In this document: positions 22,255 through 35,620 of the stretch, in pieces | Layout: each line of letters begins with the position of its first letter | Numbering within the stretch: position 1 is the first letter of the stretch | Source: Erinaceus europaeus | Lineage: Eukaryota > Chordata > Mammalia > Eulipotyphla > Erinaceidae | Assembly: GCF_950295315.1 (NCBI RefSeq) | Contig: NW_026647180.1 | Coordinates: 62,001-126,000, forward strand | Reading direction: 5' to 3' | Length of the DNA stretch: 64,000 nucleotides | Translations under genes and position numbers: made by a program | The notes under the pieces: model-generated | The model's input: only the letters and a program-made list of their open reading frames with translations | Databases searched by the model: none | What the model was told of the DNA's origin: nothing

Positions 22255-22283
22255 CTGTGTGTGTGTGTTTGTGTGTGTGTGTA
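22152..22283 (+). repeat. (TC)n(AT)n(GT)n compound microsatellite
   Basis: A short TC run, (AT)30 at 22171-22230, then a GT tract to about 22282. This is the only B copy in which the AT tract has grown into GT. Confidence 0.95.
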
Positions 22284-25200
22284 ACATGTAGATCTGAAAA
22301 TATTTTTAGCTAGAGACCTGCACAGCTCTGGATTAGGGTAGTAAAGTGGATACACCTGGCCCTTCTGAGCCACAGTCATGAGAGACATCTCACCGAGCCA
22401 TATCATTTATCACACTACAAATCTCACTCAGCATAAACTACCTCTGCCAAATCATCTACTTCCCTCTTGCTCATTTTGTCCACCGAGTCCTATCCCAAAA
22501 CTGTAAATCAAAGAAGAAATAGACATAGTGCAGTTCCCTGCACACAAGTCAGGCAGAGGCTGGACCAGGAAGATGCAATATGCCAGCCTGCATCTTGGCT
22601 GGAGCATCACTAAGACTACTTCCAATTTGGAGAGGTGGGGGCAGTTTTTGAGAGTGGGCTGCGGCAATGTGTTGCTTCTCAGAGTGCCTAAGACCTAGAT
22701 GTTCTAAGTGTTCCCTTTCCTCAAAAACATAAAATAGCAATGCCACTTGTAAGAAGTATTCATGGGCATGGAGGGTTTGTCTTCAGTGCTCTGGCACTGA
22801 TTAACACAGGGCCAGAATTTCAGTCTTTTTTTGTCTCGGCACTCTGTCTCACTGACTGTCTCTACGTGCCTTCTTCCCTGAGCCCTTACTGGAAGTCAGT
22901 GCATGCATTGTGAACTCAGTCATCCTGGTGTTGAAAATTTCCTTTCTTTGCCCTTTGGATTATTTAGTCTCCTGCACATGGTGTAGTACAGAGAGTAACT
23001 GCGGAGACAACGTTGCTGCTGCAGGTTCCAGGCATATGTCCATTTGCAGCTGCAGCTGTCCAGGCCCTCTGTGCTTGACTTCCATTCTCAAGGGCCCTGT
23101 GGCTGACACTCAGCCTAAATGCAGCCCTCCTCAATTTCCTGCACCACATCCTTGTCCTTATTCCATGAGAGCCCAGGTCAAGAGAAGTGAAACTCTACCA
23201 CCCTGGCACACACATTGTTCTTTCCCTCTATTTGGGCTGAATGTAAAGGCCCTGTGGTACTGATGGCCACAACAGTGTCCAGATTTTGAAGGCAAAACGG
23301 AAGCTTCCAGGGTTCAGAAAGAGGGTGTTTTGATGACTGTGAAATGTCTTTTCCAAGTGCCTCCTGGGGTTTCAAATCCTTTTGAAACCTGAAGTTCTTT
23401 CTTGTATCTAGGGAATATTCACACCTCTGGCCCGAAGTCCCCCCCAACTTGGAGCACAGCTATCCTGGGGTCAGGAGGTCTGCCCACCTGCTAGCTCCTT
23501 GAGGGATTCCTGAGTATATCCTCAGGCTCCAAGTGGTAACAGTTGTTTCCAATTGCAATTATTATCAGCAGCCAGGCCCTCAGGTCTGGGCGGGGCCATT
23601 ATCTCCACTGGAAGCTCATAATTCTGCCAATGGAGGCATCCATCTTCCTTTTGTCTCTCCATAGCAAGGGCCCGGGGAGTTTGTATGGGACACTCATGGA
23701 TGCCTACTTCTCGGAATCTCTCTGAGTGTGATGTGTGGACCCCAGGACACCATGATCATGGATTGTGAGGCCACTGGAGCAATTGATTATCTGGACCCAA
23801 AGAGTAGGTGTGAGGGGCCGGGTTCATCCACTATTGTTTGGTCAAACACAGTTCCCATCTATGTTGAAACACAGCTCTTTCTGGGCTGGTAATCTGCTGC
23901 CCTGAGCAGTGGACTGAGAGTCTGGAGGCTGAGTAGGCAGCCAAACGTAACTGGACAGGCTCAAGCCCCTGAATTCCGAAGGGTGCCCCAGCTTACACCG
24001 TTGGCAGTGTTTGGATGATAGTGAGGCGTGGGATTGAATCAGGAACTCAGGAGAGGGAGACATGAGAGTACCTTTGCATATGCATTCTTGCTTAGCCAGT
24101 ATATGGGGTAGGTGGCTTGCCCTGACCAGCTAGGTTCTCTGTACATAAGTTGCAGGTGAGGCTGGCTACCTTGACACCAATGCCTTGAGACTACTATAGG
24201 TGAGCTCTGAGCACATACAGACACACACACACAGACAGAAAGACAGACAGACACACACACACACACATTACTGTCAGGTCTGGTAGTACAGCATATGGTG
24301 AAGGCTGTGGTTATATGGGGTCTGTGGGCATGAGAGCTGCTGGCTTACAATCTCTACAAGCCAGGTTTGAACCTGCCATCAATGAACACAGTGTAGGAGT
24401 TTTATGACTTCTGGTCTCTTTCCAACTTATCTATTTCTCTTCTCACCTTCTCTGTCTCTAACTCTCCCATGCTTTCACACACTCTGTCTTCACTGATTGA
24501 TATTTTACTTATATACTTATTTTACTGACAGGCCTAGATATACAAAGAGAGTTACCAGAGCACTGCTGAGCTCTGGCTTGTTTTGTTGGTGATATCACCT
24601 AGGCTACTGAAGCCACAGCTTTGTAAGTCTCTATGACACAAGCCATATTCTGTCTCCTCATTTCCATGGCAGTATATCTCAAACTTTTAATAAACATATA
24701 TATAAATATATATATATGTATATATATACATATATGTCTCATTTATAGAATTGTCGATCTATGTAATTGATCTTTATCAGAATTAACACATTTATAACAG
24801 CTTCCTTTTTCATTAATAATTGTCCACCTAGTTGGAGCAGGATTCAATACAATTATAAATAATAGAACCTTCCAGTAGCATTTCTAATAGCATTTCTATC
24901 AGCATCCTTATTGTAATTATCATAGTACAGAACTTGTCTCCTCTCTCTAGTGTAAGCATCAGTACATATGAGTTTCTTTTCATTCTCCTGAAATCTTAAT
25001 TTCCCTGGACTCTGAAGTGTCTCGGAATTTTTGAAGCAGTCCACTGTTTCTCAGCAGATGGTTTCAATTTTCTGCTATAATCAGGTCTTCTTGTTCTTTT
25101 TGTTTTTATTTTTCATTTTTTTTCAAATCCTCCTATATCATCCCCATTTACTTGCATATTTATTTAGTCCTATATTACATGAGGGGTAATTTCTTCTGCT

Positions 25201-25679
25201 TGATAGATTTTTCTTTTATTATTGAAAGGAAGTTTACACTCACAATTCATTTCCTGTCGTAAATACTACACAAATATGGTGAAGGCTGGGGTGTTCTGGG
25301 ATCTGTGGACATGATACTGCGGCCTTACAATCTCTACAACCCTGTAGGTTTGAACCTGTCATGTATAAACACAGTGTGGGAGGTTTTTGACTTCTGGTCT
25401 ATTTCCCACTTTTCTATTTCTCTTCTTGCCTTTTCTGTCTCTGACTCTCACAGGCTCTCACTCAATCTGTCTGCACTCATTAATATTTTACTTATATACT
25501 TATTTTACTGAAAGGCCCTGATATACAAAGAGAGTCACCAGGGCACTGCTGAGCTCTGGCTTGTTTTGTTGGCGATTTCACATAGTTTTCTGGAGCCTCA
25601 GCTTTGTAAGTCTCTCTGGCACAAGCCATACTCTGTCTCCTCATAGCCATGCCAGTATCCCTCAGAGTCTATAATAAAG

Positions 25680-25706
25680 ATACACTTACATATATGTACA
25701 TATATA

Positions 25707-25750
<44 letters not shown>
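25680..25750 (+). repeat. (TA)n microsatellite in H
   Basis: ACATATA/ATATGT imperfect repeats followed by a pure TA run at the start of module H. Confidence 0.9.
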
Positions 25751-25753
<3 letters not shown>

Positions 25754-26521
25754 CATTTTTTAGAATTGTTGACCTTTTTATTTTATCTTAATGCAGAATT
25801 ACCACTTTTATAAGAGCCTCCTTATTCATAAATAATTGGTCACATAGTTGGAGCAGGATACACTACAATTATAAATTATAAACCTTCTAGGAGCATTTCC
25901 AATAGCCTTTATATCAGTATCCTCATTGTAATTATCATAGCACAGAACTTGCCTCCATTTTCTTGTGTAAGCTACAATACATATGCCTTTCTTTTCATTC
26001 TTGGGAATTCTTAATTTGCCTGGACCCTGAAGTGTCAGGGAAGTTTTGAAGCAGCCCGTGGTTTCTCAGCAGACATTTTATATATTTCTGCTGTAATCAG
26101 GTCTTCCTGTGGTTTCTGTTTTTATTATTTTCAAATCCTCCTAGATCATCCCCATTTATTTGCATATTTATTTATTTATTTATTTAGTCCCATATCACAT
26201 GAGGGATCATTTCTTCTGCCTGATAGATTTTCTCTTATAATTGAAGGGAACTTTTGACACACAATACATTTCCTTTTGCAGATACTACACACTACTACAA
26301 CTACTACTGCAATGTTTTTGACAGTGACATCCAATGCACAATGAATTAGTATTGCATGGCTCTAAAGAATGTTCACTATTTAACCTACAATGTTTTTAAC
26401 CTCACAAATATTTATTCTGTTCTTTCTTGGGTGATGAATGGTTTACAGTCAACAGTTACATGTAATAGTGTGCACGGGGGTAATTTTTCCCACTTTCCCT
26501 GTATTTCTGTACATCATTTGT

Positions 26522-26703
26522 AACTTTCTTATTGAGGAGAAGGAAACAGTTATAAATTGAGAGAGCAGGGCCCAAGCAGGAAGAGAGACAGAGAAACAGT
26601 TGCAATTCTGATTTGACACTAGCTAAGCTTTTCCCTAGCTGGGTAAGTGGTGAGCAGGGGCTCAAAACAGGGTCCTGGGCTTCCACATATTTCCCTAGCA
26701 TCT
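26522..26703 (-). mobile_element. Fossil SINE in module I, copy 3
   Basis: Same decayed tRNA-type SINE as at 2310-2494, with the B-box-like TTTTGAGCCCCTGCTC on the minus strand. Confidence 0.55.
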
Positions 26704-27975
26704 CCACCAGCAGTGCCTCCAACCCATGCACCCTTCATTGTCCATTTAACTATTGATCTGCTCTAGGCAGTTCTCACCTTCATATGCCAGAAACTTAACA
26801 CTTCTCCCCTCCACCCATGAAGCTTTGACCTTTTACTTGAGTGTTCTTTTCCTGATACACAGTTTCTCTCCAGGATTTAGCAATCAATTGTCTGAATGTC
26901 ATATCGAATCCATTGTAGAAAAAGACTACATCAGTGTATTGCTCTTTATCTCTCTCTGAAAATATATTTTAGTTAGAAACCTGCATAGCTCTGGATTCAG
27001 GTAGTAATGCGGATACACCTGGCCCTTCTGAGCCACAGTCATGAGAGACATCTCACAGAGCCATTCGTTTACCTCTTGTCACTCTACAAATCTCTCTCAG
27101 CACAAACTACAGCTGCCAAATCATTTACTTCCCTCTTGCTCTTTTTGTCCACCGAGTTCTATCCCAAAACTGTAAATCATAGAAGAAATAGACATAGTTC
27201 AGTTCACTGAGGCTGGACCAGGGAGATGAAATACGCCAGCCTGCATTTGGCTGGAGCATCACTAAAACTAGTTCCAATTTGGAGAGGTAAGGGCAGTTTT
27301 GGAGAGTGGGCTGCAGGCCATGTGTGCTTCTCAGTGTGTGCTAAGACCTAGATGTTCTAAGTGTAACCTTTCCTCACAAACATAAAACTACAATGCCACT
27401 TGTAAGAAGTATGCATGGGAATGGAGGGTTTGTCTTCAGTGCTCTGGCACTGATCTACATAGGGCCAGAATGTGTCCTTTTCAGTCACTGTTACTCTGTC
27501 TCTCTGACTGTCTCTATGTGCCTTCTTCCCTGGACCCTTCGTGGAAGTCAGTACATGCATCGTGAACTAGGTCTTCCTGGTGTTGAAGTTTTCCTTTCTT
27601 TGCCATTTGGATTACTTAGTATCGTGCATATGGCGTAGTACAGAGGAGAACTTAGGAGACAGCTTTCCTGCTGTAGGTAACAGGCATATGTCCATCTGCA
27701 GGTGCACCTGTCCAGGCCCTCTGTGCTTGACTCCCATTCTCCAGGGCCCTGTGGCTGACACTCAGCTTACTGGACTCAGTAATATTTTACTTATATCCTT
27801 ATTTTATTGGCGGGCCCAGATATACAAAGAGAGTTGCCAGAGCACTACTGAGCTCTGTCTTGTTGTGTTGGTGATTTCTCCTAGGCTACTGGAGTCCCAG
27901 CTTTGTAAGTCTCTCTGACACAAGCCATAATCTGTCCCCTCATATCCATGGCAGTATTTGTCAGACTTTATAATA

Positions 27976-27977
<2 letters not shown>

Positions 27978-28026
<49 letters not shown>
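27978..28026 (+). repeat. (AT)n microsatellite in H
   Basis: About 24 pure AT repeats at the start of module H. Confidence 0.95.
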
Positions 28027-28029
<3 letters not shown>

Positions 28030-29756
28030 ATTTTTAGAATTGTCGACCTATGTAATTGATCTTTATCAGAATTAACACATTTTAACAGCTTCCGTTTTTA
28101 TTAATAATTGGCCACCTAGTTGGAGCAGGATTCAATACAATTATAAATAACAGAACCTTCCAGTAGCATTTCTAATAGCATTTCTATCAGCATCCTTATT
28201 GTAATTATCATAGTACAGAACTTGCCTCCTATCTCTAGTGTAAGCTTCAGTACATATGATTTTCTTTTCATTCTCCTGAAATCTTAATTTCCCTGGACTC
28301 TGAAGTGTCTCGGAATTTTTGAAGCAGCCCTCTGTTTCTCAGCAGATGGTTTCCAATTTCTGCTGTAATCAGGTGTTCTTGTGCTTTTTTTTCAATTCCT
28401 TATAGATCATGCCCATTTATTTGCATATTTATTTATTTATTTAGTCCTATATAGCATGAGGGGTCATTTCTTCTGCTTCATAGATATTTCTCTTATAATT
28501 GAAGGGAAGTTTACACTCACAATACATTTCCAGTCGAAAATTGTACACACATATGGTGAGGGCTGGGGTTGTATGGGGTCAGTGGACATGAGACTGCTGC
28601 CCTACAATCTCTGCAGCTCAGGATTGAACCTGTCATGTATGAACACAGTGTGAGAGGTTTTGGACTTCTGGTCTCTTTCCAACTCTTCTATTTCTCTTCT
28701 TGCCTACTCTGTCTCTGACTCTCACAGGCTCTCACTCAGTCTGCCTGCACTCATTAATATTTCACCTATATATTATTTTACTGACAGGCCCAGATATACA
28801 AAGAGAGTCACCAGGGCACTGCTGAGCTCTGGCTTGTTTTGTTGACGATTTCACCTAGGTTTCTAGAGCCTCAGCTTAATAAGTCTCTCTGGCACAAGCC
28901 ATACTCTGTCTTCTCATAGCCATGCCAGTATCCCTCATAGTTGATAATAAAGATACACATACATATATGTACATATATATACATATATATATATCAGTTA
29001 TTTTTAGAATTGTTGAACTTTTTATTTGATCTTAACGCAGAATTACCGCATTTATAACAGCCTCCTTATTCATAAATAATTGGTCATATAGTTGGAGCAG
29101 GATTCACTACAATTTTAAATTAGAAACCTTCCAGGAGCATTTCCAATAGCCTTTCTATCAGTATCCTTATTATAATTATCATAGCACAGAACTTGCCTCC
29201 ATTTTCTAGTGTAAGCTTCAATAAGTATGCCTTTCTTTTCATTCTTGGTAATTCTTAATTTGACTGGACCCTGAAGTCAGGGAATTTTTGAAGCAGCCCT
29301 CTGTTTCTCAGCAGACATTTTATATTTTTCTGCTGTAATCAGGTATTCCTGTGGTCTTTCTTTTTATTTTTTTTCATATCCTCCTAGATCATCCCCATTT
29401 ATTTGCATAATTATTTATTTAGTCCAATATCACATGAGGAGTCATTTCTTCTGCCTGATAGATTTTCTCTTATAATTGAAGGGAACTTCTGACACACAAT
29501 ACATTTCCTTTTGCAGATAGTACACACTATTACAACTACTACTGCACTGTTTTTAACAGTGACATCCAATGCACAATGGGTTAGTATTGCATGGCTCTAG
29601 AGAATGCTCACTATTTAACCTACAATGTTTCTAACCTACCAAATATTTATTCTGTTCTTTCTTGGGGGATGAATGGTTTACAGTCAACAGTTACATGTAA
29701 TAGTGGGCAAGGGGGGTAATTTTTCCCACTTTCCCTGTATTTCTGTACATCACTTG

Positions 29757-29943
29757 TAACTTTCTTATTGAGGAGAAGGAAACAGTCATAAATTGATAGA
29801 GCAGGTCCCAAGTAGGAAGAGAGACAGAGAGACAGCTGCAGCTCTGATTTTCCAGTAGCCCAGCATTTCCCTAGCTGGGTAAGTGGTGATCAGGGGCTCA
29901 AAATGGGGTCCTAGGATTCCACATAGTTCTCTGGAATTCTTGC
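29757..29943 (-). mobile_element. Fossil SINE in module I, copy 4
   Basis: Counterpart of the copy at 2310-2494 in the 27.5 kb duplication, with the same minus-strand B-box-like region and pyrimidine body. Confidence 0.55.
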
Positions 29944-30095
29944 TTAGCCAGAATCTGGGCTAGCTGGCTTGCCCTGACCAGCTAGGTTCTCTGTACATAA
30001 GTTGCAGTTGGGGTTGGCTACCGTGATACCCATGCTCTGAGACTACTACAGGCGAGCTCTGAACACACACAGACACACACAGTGAGAGAGAGACC

Positions 30096-30096
<1 letters not shown>

Positions 30097-30149
<53 letters not shown>
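30097..30149 (+). repeat. (AC)n microsatellite in F tail
   Basis: About 26 uninterrupted AC repeats, the longest pure AC run in the window. The counterpart at about 2650 is only a few repeats long. Confidence 0.95.
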
Positions 30150-30150
<1 letters not shown>

Positions 30151-30374
30151 TACTGTCAGGTCTGGTAGTACAGCATATGGTGAAAGCTGGGGCTGTTTGG
30201 GATCTGTGGGCATGAGAGCTGCTGCTTTACAATCTCTACAAGCCAGGTTTGAACCTGTCATCAATGAAACAGTGTAGGAGGTTTTTGAATTCTGGTATCT
30301 TTCCAACTCATCTATTTCTCTTCTTTCCTTCTCTGTCCCTAACTCTCACATGTTCTCACACACTCTGTCTTCAC

Positions 30375-30770
30375 TCATGGTACTCAAAGCTGCTGGCCTA
30401 TCACTGACTTGGGCGTGTCCAAACACACTGGCCAATGAGATTGCTGGCAGGGGTTCTGGGCGTGGCCTAGGACTCTGGCCTATCAGAGCCTGGCTGGCGC
30501 CCTGTGTGCGGGCCTTCTGAAGGAAGCCCGCCAATGAGATCTCAGAGTTGCCCTTAAAAAGCTGGGCATGCTTACAGGAAGTGCAAATCTGGTTACAGGA
30601 CAGGACCTTGCTTGCAGTAGCTGTCCAGTGTGCAAGTGTATAACTCCCTTTGTGCCTGTGCCTCTGTGGATGTGTGCGTGTGTGTGACTGTGAGAGTGTG
30701 TGTTTGTGTGTGTGTGTGTGTGTGAGGGAGGGAGAGAGAGAGAGAACAACAGAATCACTGTGGTATAGGT
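30375..30770 (+). promoter_or_regulatory. Promoter-like module A, copy 2
   Basis: CCAAT at 30531-30535 and a TATA-like TTAAAAA at 30554-30560 with the same spacing as in copy 1. A GCGTGGCC box lies upstream and a (GT)n(GA)n tract follows at about 30670-30745. This copy sits 27,473 bp from copy 1. Confidence 0.45.
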
Positions 30771-33345
30771 GATTATGTGCAAAACACTTGGCACATTTTG
30801 ATTTACAGCTAAATATGACACCATTATAGCTCTCCTTGGCTATAGGTCACTTTTCTTCTTTTCAGATGCGAAGACACTGAAGAGGGAGAGGTTTTTGCCC
30901 TGTGACTTGCACTAGGAACTAGCAGCTGCCCTGTGTGTGTTGCCAGACTAGGAAACTCGTGGTGCCTGTCCATGTGGAGGGTCTCCTTGATGAGTTACTA
31001 CTCGAGCCATTTTTGCTCATTCACCTTGGAGCTGTATATAGCTAATGATTTGGAGATTTTACTCCTTTGGACAATTCTTTTCATGATGCACAGTTTTCCT
31101 CCATGTTTTAGCAATCAATTGTTTGAATGTCATACTGAATCCATTGTAGAAAATGACTACATCAGTATCTCACTATCTCTCTATATATATGTAACATGTA
31201 GAGGTCTGAAAATATTTTTTAGCTAGAGTCCTGCACAGCTCTGGATTAGGGTAGTAATGAGGATACACCTAGCCCTTCTGAGCCACAGTCATGAGAGACA
31301 TCTCACAGAGCCATTCGTATACCTCTTATCACTCTACAAATCTCTCTCAGCACAAACTACTGCTGCCAAATCATCTACTTCCCTCTTGCTCTTTTAGTCC
31401 ACGGAGTCCTATCTCAAAACTGTAAATCAAGGAAGAAATAGACATAGTGCAATTCCCTTCACACAGGACAGTCTGAGGCTGGACCAGGGAGATGCAATAC
31501 GCCAGCCTGCATCTTGGCTGGAGCATCACTAAGACTACTTCCAAATTGGAGAGGAAAGGGCAGTTTTGGAGAGTGGGCTGCAGGCCAAATGTTGCTTCTC
31601 AGAGTGGGCTAAGACCTAAATGTTCTAAGTGTAACCTTTCCTCACAAACATAAAATAACAATGCCACTTGTAAGAAGTATGCATGGGCATGGAGGCTTTG
31701 TCTTCAGTGCTCTGGCACTGATAAACACAGGGCCAGAATTTCAGTCCTTTGCTGTCTCTGTCATCCGAGTCTCTTTGACTGTCTCTACGTGCCTTCTTCA
31801 CTGGGCCCTTATGGAAGTCAGTGCATGGATCATGAACTTGGACTTCCTTGTGTTGAAATTCTTTCTTTGCCCTTTGGATTATTCAGTCTCCTGCATATGG
31901 CGTAGTACGTTGGGGAACTGAGGAGACAGCGATCCTGTTGCAGGTAACAGGCATATGTCCATGTCCAGCTGCAGCTATCCAGGCACTCTGTGCTTGACTC
32001 CCATTCTCCAGGGCCCTGAGGCTGACACTAAGCCTAAATGCAGCCCTCCTCAAATCCTTCACCGCATCCTTGTCCTTATTCCTTGATAGCCCAGGTCAAG
32101 AGAAGTGAAACTCTATCCCCCTGGCACACACATTGTGCTTTTCAATATTGGGACCTGTGGGACTGATGGCCCCACCAGTTTCCAGATTTTCCACGCAAAA
32201 CAGAAACTTCCAGAGTTCAGAAATAGGGTTTTTTGATGGCTGTGAAATGCCTTTTCCAAGTGACTCATCGGGTTTCAATTCCTTTTGAAACCTGAAGTTC
32301 TTTCTTGTATCTAGGGAATATACTCGCCTCTAGCCAGAATGCCGTCCCAACTAGGAGCACAGCTATCCTGGGGTCAGGAGGTCTGCCAGCCAGCTAGCTC
32401 CTGGAGGGATTCCTGAGTATTTCCTCAGGTCCCAAGTGGTAACAGGTGTTTCCAATTGCCTTTATTAGCAGCAACAGGGCTCTCAGGTGAGGGGCGGGGC
32501 TGTGATCTCCACTGGAAACTCCTAATTATGCCAATGGAGGCATCCATCTTCCTTTTGTGTCTCCAGAGAAAGACCAGGGGAGTTTGTGCTTCCTGCAAGC
32601 AGAGCGACTTTGTATGGGACACTCAGGATGCCTACTTCTGGGTATCTCTCTGAGTGTGATATATGGACACCAGGACACCGTGATCAGGGATTGTGAGGCC
32701 ACAGGAGCAATTGCCTTAGCAGAACCCAAAGGGGAGGTGTAAGGGACCGGGTTCATCCACTATTGTTTGGTCAAACACAGTTCCCATCTATGTTGAGACA
32801 CAGATCTTTCTGGTTTTTTTCTGGGCTTTTAATCTGCTGTCAACTGAGAAGTGGACTGGGAGCCTGGAGGCTGAGTATGCAGCCAAACGTGACTGGACAG
32901 GGTCCTGCCCCTGAACTCTGAGGGGTGCCATAGCTTCCCCTGTTGGTAATGTTTGGATGATAGTGAGGCATGAGATTGAATCGGGAACTCAGGAGAGCGA
33001 GACATGAGAGTCCCTTTGCATATGCATTCTTACTTAGCCAGAATCTGGGCTAGCTGGCTTTCCCTAAAAAACTAGGTTCTCTGTACATAAGTTGCAGGTG
33101 AGGTTGGCTACCTTGCCACCCATGCTCTTAGACTACTATAGGTGAGTTCTGAGCACACACAGACAGACACAGCCAGCCAGACAGACAGACACACACACAC
33201 ACATTACTGTCAGGTCTGGTAGTAAAGCATATGGTGAAGGCTGGGGCTGTGTGGGGTCTGTGGGCATGAGAGCTGCTGCCTTACAATCTCTACAAGCCAG
33301 GATTGAACCTGTCATCAATGAACACAGTGTAGGATGTGACTGAAT
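30375..33345 (+). repeat. Array run 11: A-B-C-D-E-F-G head
   Basis: A 30375-30770, B to 31310, C to 32090, D to 32566, E 32567-32745, F to 33220, G head to 33345. The G-to-A entry join at about 30375 is identical to the one at 2897. E is frameshifted. The exit differs: G joins D directly. Confidence 0.8.
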
Positions 33346-34622
33346 TATGCTCTCTTTCCAGCCCAGGTGAAGAGAAGTGAAACTCTATCGCCCTGGCACA
33401 CATATTGTGCTTTCCCTCTATTAAGCCGAATGTAAAGGATATGTGATACTGATGGCGAAACCAGTGTCCAGATTTTCCACGCAAAACAAAAGCTTCCAGG
33501 GTTCTGAAAGAGGGTGTTTACATGGCTGTGAAATGACTTTTCCAAGTGCCTCATGGGGTTTTCAATTCCTTTTGAAACCTGAAGTTCTTTCTTGTATCTA
33601 GGGAATATTCTCACCTCTGGACAGAATGGCTGCCCAACTCGTTGCACAGATATCCTGCAGTCAGGAGGTCTGCTAGCTCCTGGAGGGATTCCTGAGTATG
33701 TCCTCAGGGCCCAAGTGGTAACAGGTGTTTCCAATTGCCTTTATAGCAGCAGCCAGGCCCACAGGTGAGGTGCTGGGGTTGTGATCTCCACTGGAAGCTC
33801 TGAATTCAGCCAATGGAGGCATCCATCTTTCTTTTGTCTGTCCATAGCAATGGCCCAGGGAGTTTGTGCTTCCTGCAAGCAGAAAGACTTTGTATGGGAC
33901 ACTCATGGATGCCTACTTCTGGGAATCTCTATGAGTGTGATGTGTGGATACCAGGACACGATGATCAGGGATGTGACGCCACAGAAGCAATTGCCTTAGC
34001 TGGACCTAAAGGGTAGGTGAAAGGGACCAGGTTCATCCACTACTGTTTGGTTTGAACACAGTTCCCATCTATGTTGAAACACAGCTCTTTCTGGGTACTG
34101 TCTGTGCTTGTAATCTGCTGCCCTGAGCAGTGGACTGAGAACCTGGAGACTGAGTAGGCAGCCAAATGTGACTGGACAGGCTCATGCCCCTAAATTTTGA
34201 GGGGTGCCCCAGCTTCCCCTGGATGATAGATAGTGAGGCATGGGATTGAATAGGGAACTCAGGAGATTAGATATGAGAGTACCTTTGCATATGTTTTCTT
34301 GCTTAGCCAGAATCTGGGCTAGCTGGCTTGTCCTGAACAGCTAGGTTCTCTGTACATAAGTTGCAGGTGAGGCTGGCTACCTTGACACCCATGCTCTGAG
34401 ACTACTACAGGTGAGCTCTGAGCACACACAGACACAGAAAGTCAGACAGACAGACAGATAGACACACACACACACACATTACTCTCAGCTCTGGTAGTAC
34501 AGCATATGGTGAAGGCTGGGGCTGTCTGTGGTCTGTGGGCATGAGAGCTGCTGCCTTACAATCTCTACAACCCATGTTTGATCCTGTCATCAAGTAACAC
34601 AGTGTAGGAGGTTTTTGAATTC
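33345..34622 (+). repeat. Array run 12: D-E-F-G head
   Basis: A 5'-deleted unit. The pyrimidine-rich part of G ('ctctttccag') is fused to 'cccaggtgaagag' of D at about 33360. E starts at 33848 and is frameshifted near its end. G stops at 'gaattctg' and joins the middle of B at 34622. Confidence 0.75.
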
Positions 34623-34920
34623 TGAGACACTGAAGAGGGAGAGGTTTTTTGCCCTGAGACTTGCACTGGGAACTATCTGCTGCCCTGTGTGTGTTGCCTG
34701 ACTAGGAATCTTGTGGTGCCTGTCCATGTGGAGAGGCTCCTGGATGAGTTCCTTCTCGAGCCTTTTTAGATCAGTCCCGATAGAGCTGCAAATAGCTAAT
34801 GATTTGGAGATTTTACTCGTTTGGACAATTCTTTTTCTGATGCACAGTTTTTCTCCAGGTTTAAGCAATAAATTGTCTGAATGTAATATCGAATCCATAT
34901 TAGAAAATGACTACATCAGG

Positions 34921-35006
<86 letters not shown>

Positions 35007-35022
35007 ATATATATATATATGT
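34921..35022 (+). repeat. (TC)n(TA)n microsatellite in B
   Basis: About 30 bp of TC, then TA repeats interrupted by ACATAC and GTATGT. Confidence 0.95.
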
Positions 35023-35417
35023 AACATGTAGAGGTACGAAAATATTTTTTAGCTAGAGACCTACAGAGCTCTGGATTAGGGTAGTGAATTGGATACACCT
35101 TGCCCTTCTGAGCCACAGTCATGAGAGGAATCTCAGAGAGCCATATCGTTTATCACTCTACAAATCTCTCTCAGCACAAACTACTGCTGCCAAATCATCT
35201 ACTTCCCTCTTGCTTTTTTTGTCCACCAAGTCCTATCCCAAAACTGTATTTCAAATAAGAAATAGACATAGTGCAGTTCCATGCACACAGGACAGGCTGA
35301 GGCTGGACCAGAGAGATGCAATGCGCCAGCCTGCATCTTGGCTGGAGCATCACTAAGACTACTTCCAATTTGGAGAGGCCGGGGCAGTTTTGGAGAGTGG
35401 GCTGCCGGCCAAGTGTT

Positions 35418-35620
35418 GCTTCTCAGAGTGGCTAAGACCTAGATGTTCTAAGTGTTACCTTTCCTCAAAAACATAAAATAGCAATGCCACTTGTAAGAAG
35501 TATTCATGTGCATGTTGGGCTTCTCAGAGTGGGCTATGGCCTAGATGTTCTAAATGTAATCTTTCCTCACAAACATAAAATAACGATGCCACTTGTAAGA
35601 AGTATGCATGTGCATGGAGT
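35418..35620 (+). repeat. Duplicated 100 bp segment inside C
   Basis: 'gcttctcagagtgg...cttgtaagaagtat' occurs twice in tandem (about 35418-35517 and 35518-35620). The two copies differ at many positions, so this is unequal crossover between different, diverged units rather than fresh slippage. Confidence 0.75.

Larger units (their letters stand above)
21755..26720 (+). repeat. Array run 9: B-C-D-E-F-G-H-G-H-I
   Basis: Same module order as run 4. B to 22390, C to 23160, D to 23667, E 23669-23815 (about 30 bp deleted in its first half), F to 24290, G to 24690, H to 25270, G to 25675, H to 26280, I to 26720. It continues into J at the same kind of junction as run 4. Confidence 0.8.
26720..30375 (+). 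repeat. Array run 10: J-B-C-G tail-H-G-H-I-F tail-G head
   Basis: An extra 60 bp not seen elsewhere (26720-26783) precedes J (26783-26843). B is truncated to 27060 and C ends at about 27770, joining the tail of G ('cactcagctt' to 'actggactcag'). H runs 27975-28555, G to 28950, H to 29520, I to 29940, F tail to 30160 and G head to 30375. From about 28400 on it parallels run 2. Confidence 0.75.

Noticed and set aside
22146..22406. Open frames rich in YIYIYI or SLSLSL
   Set aside because: They are translations of TA and TC microsatellites. Similar frames occur at every B copy on both strands.
30661..30745. GT tract as a start of a coding exon
   Set aside because: Length differs among A copies by non-multiples of three and the sequence is simple.
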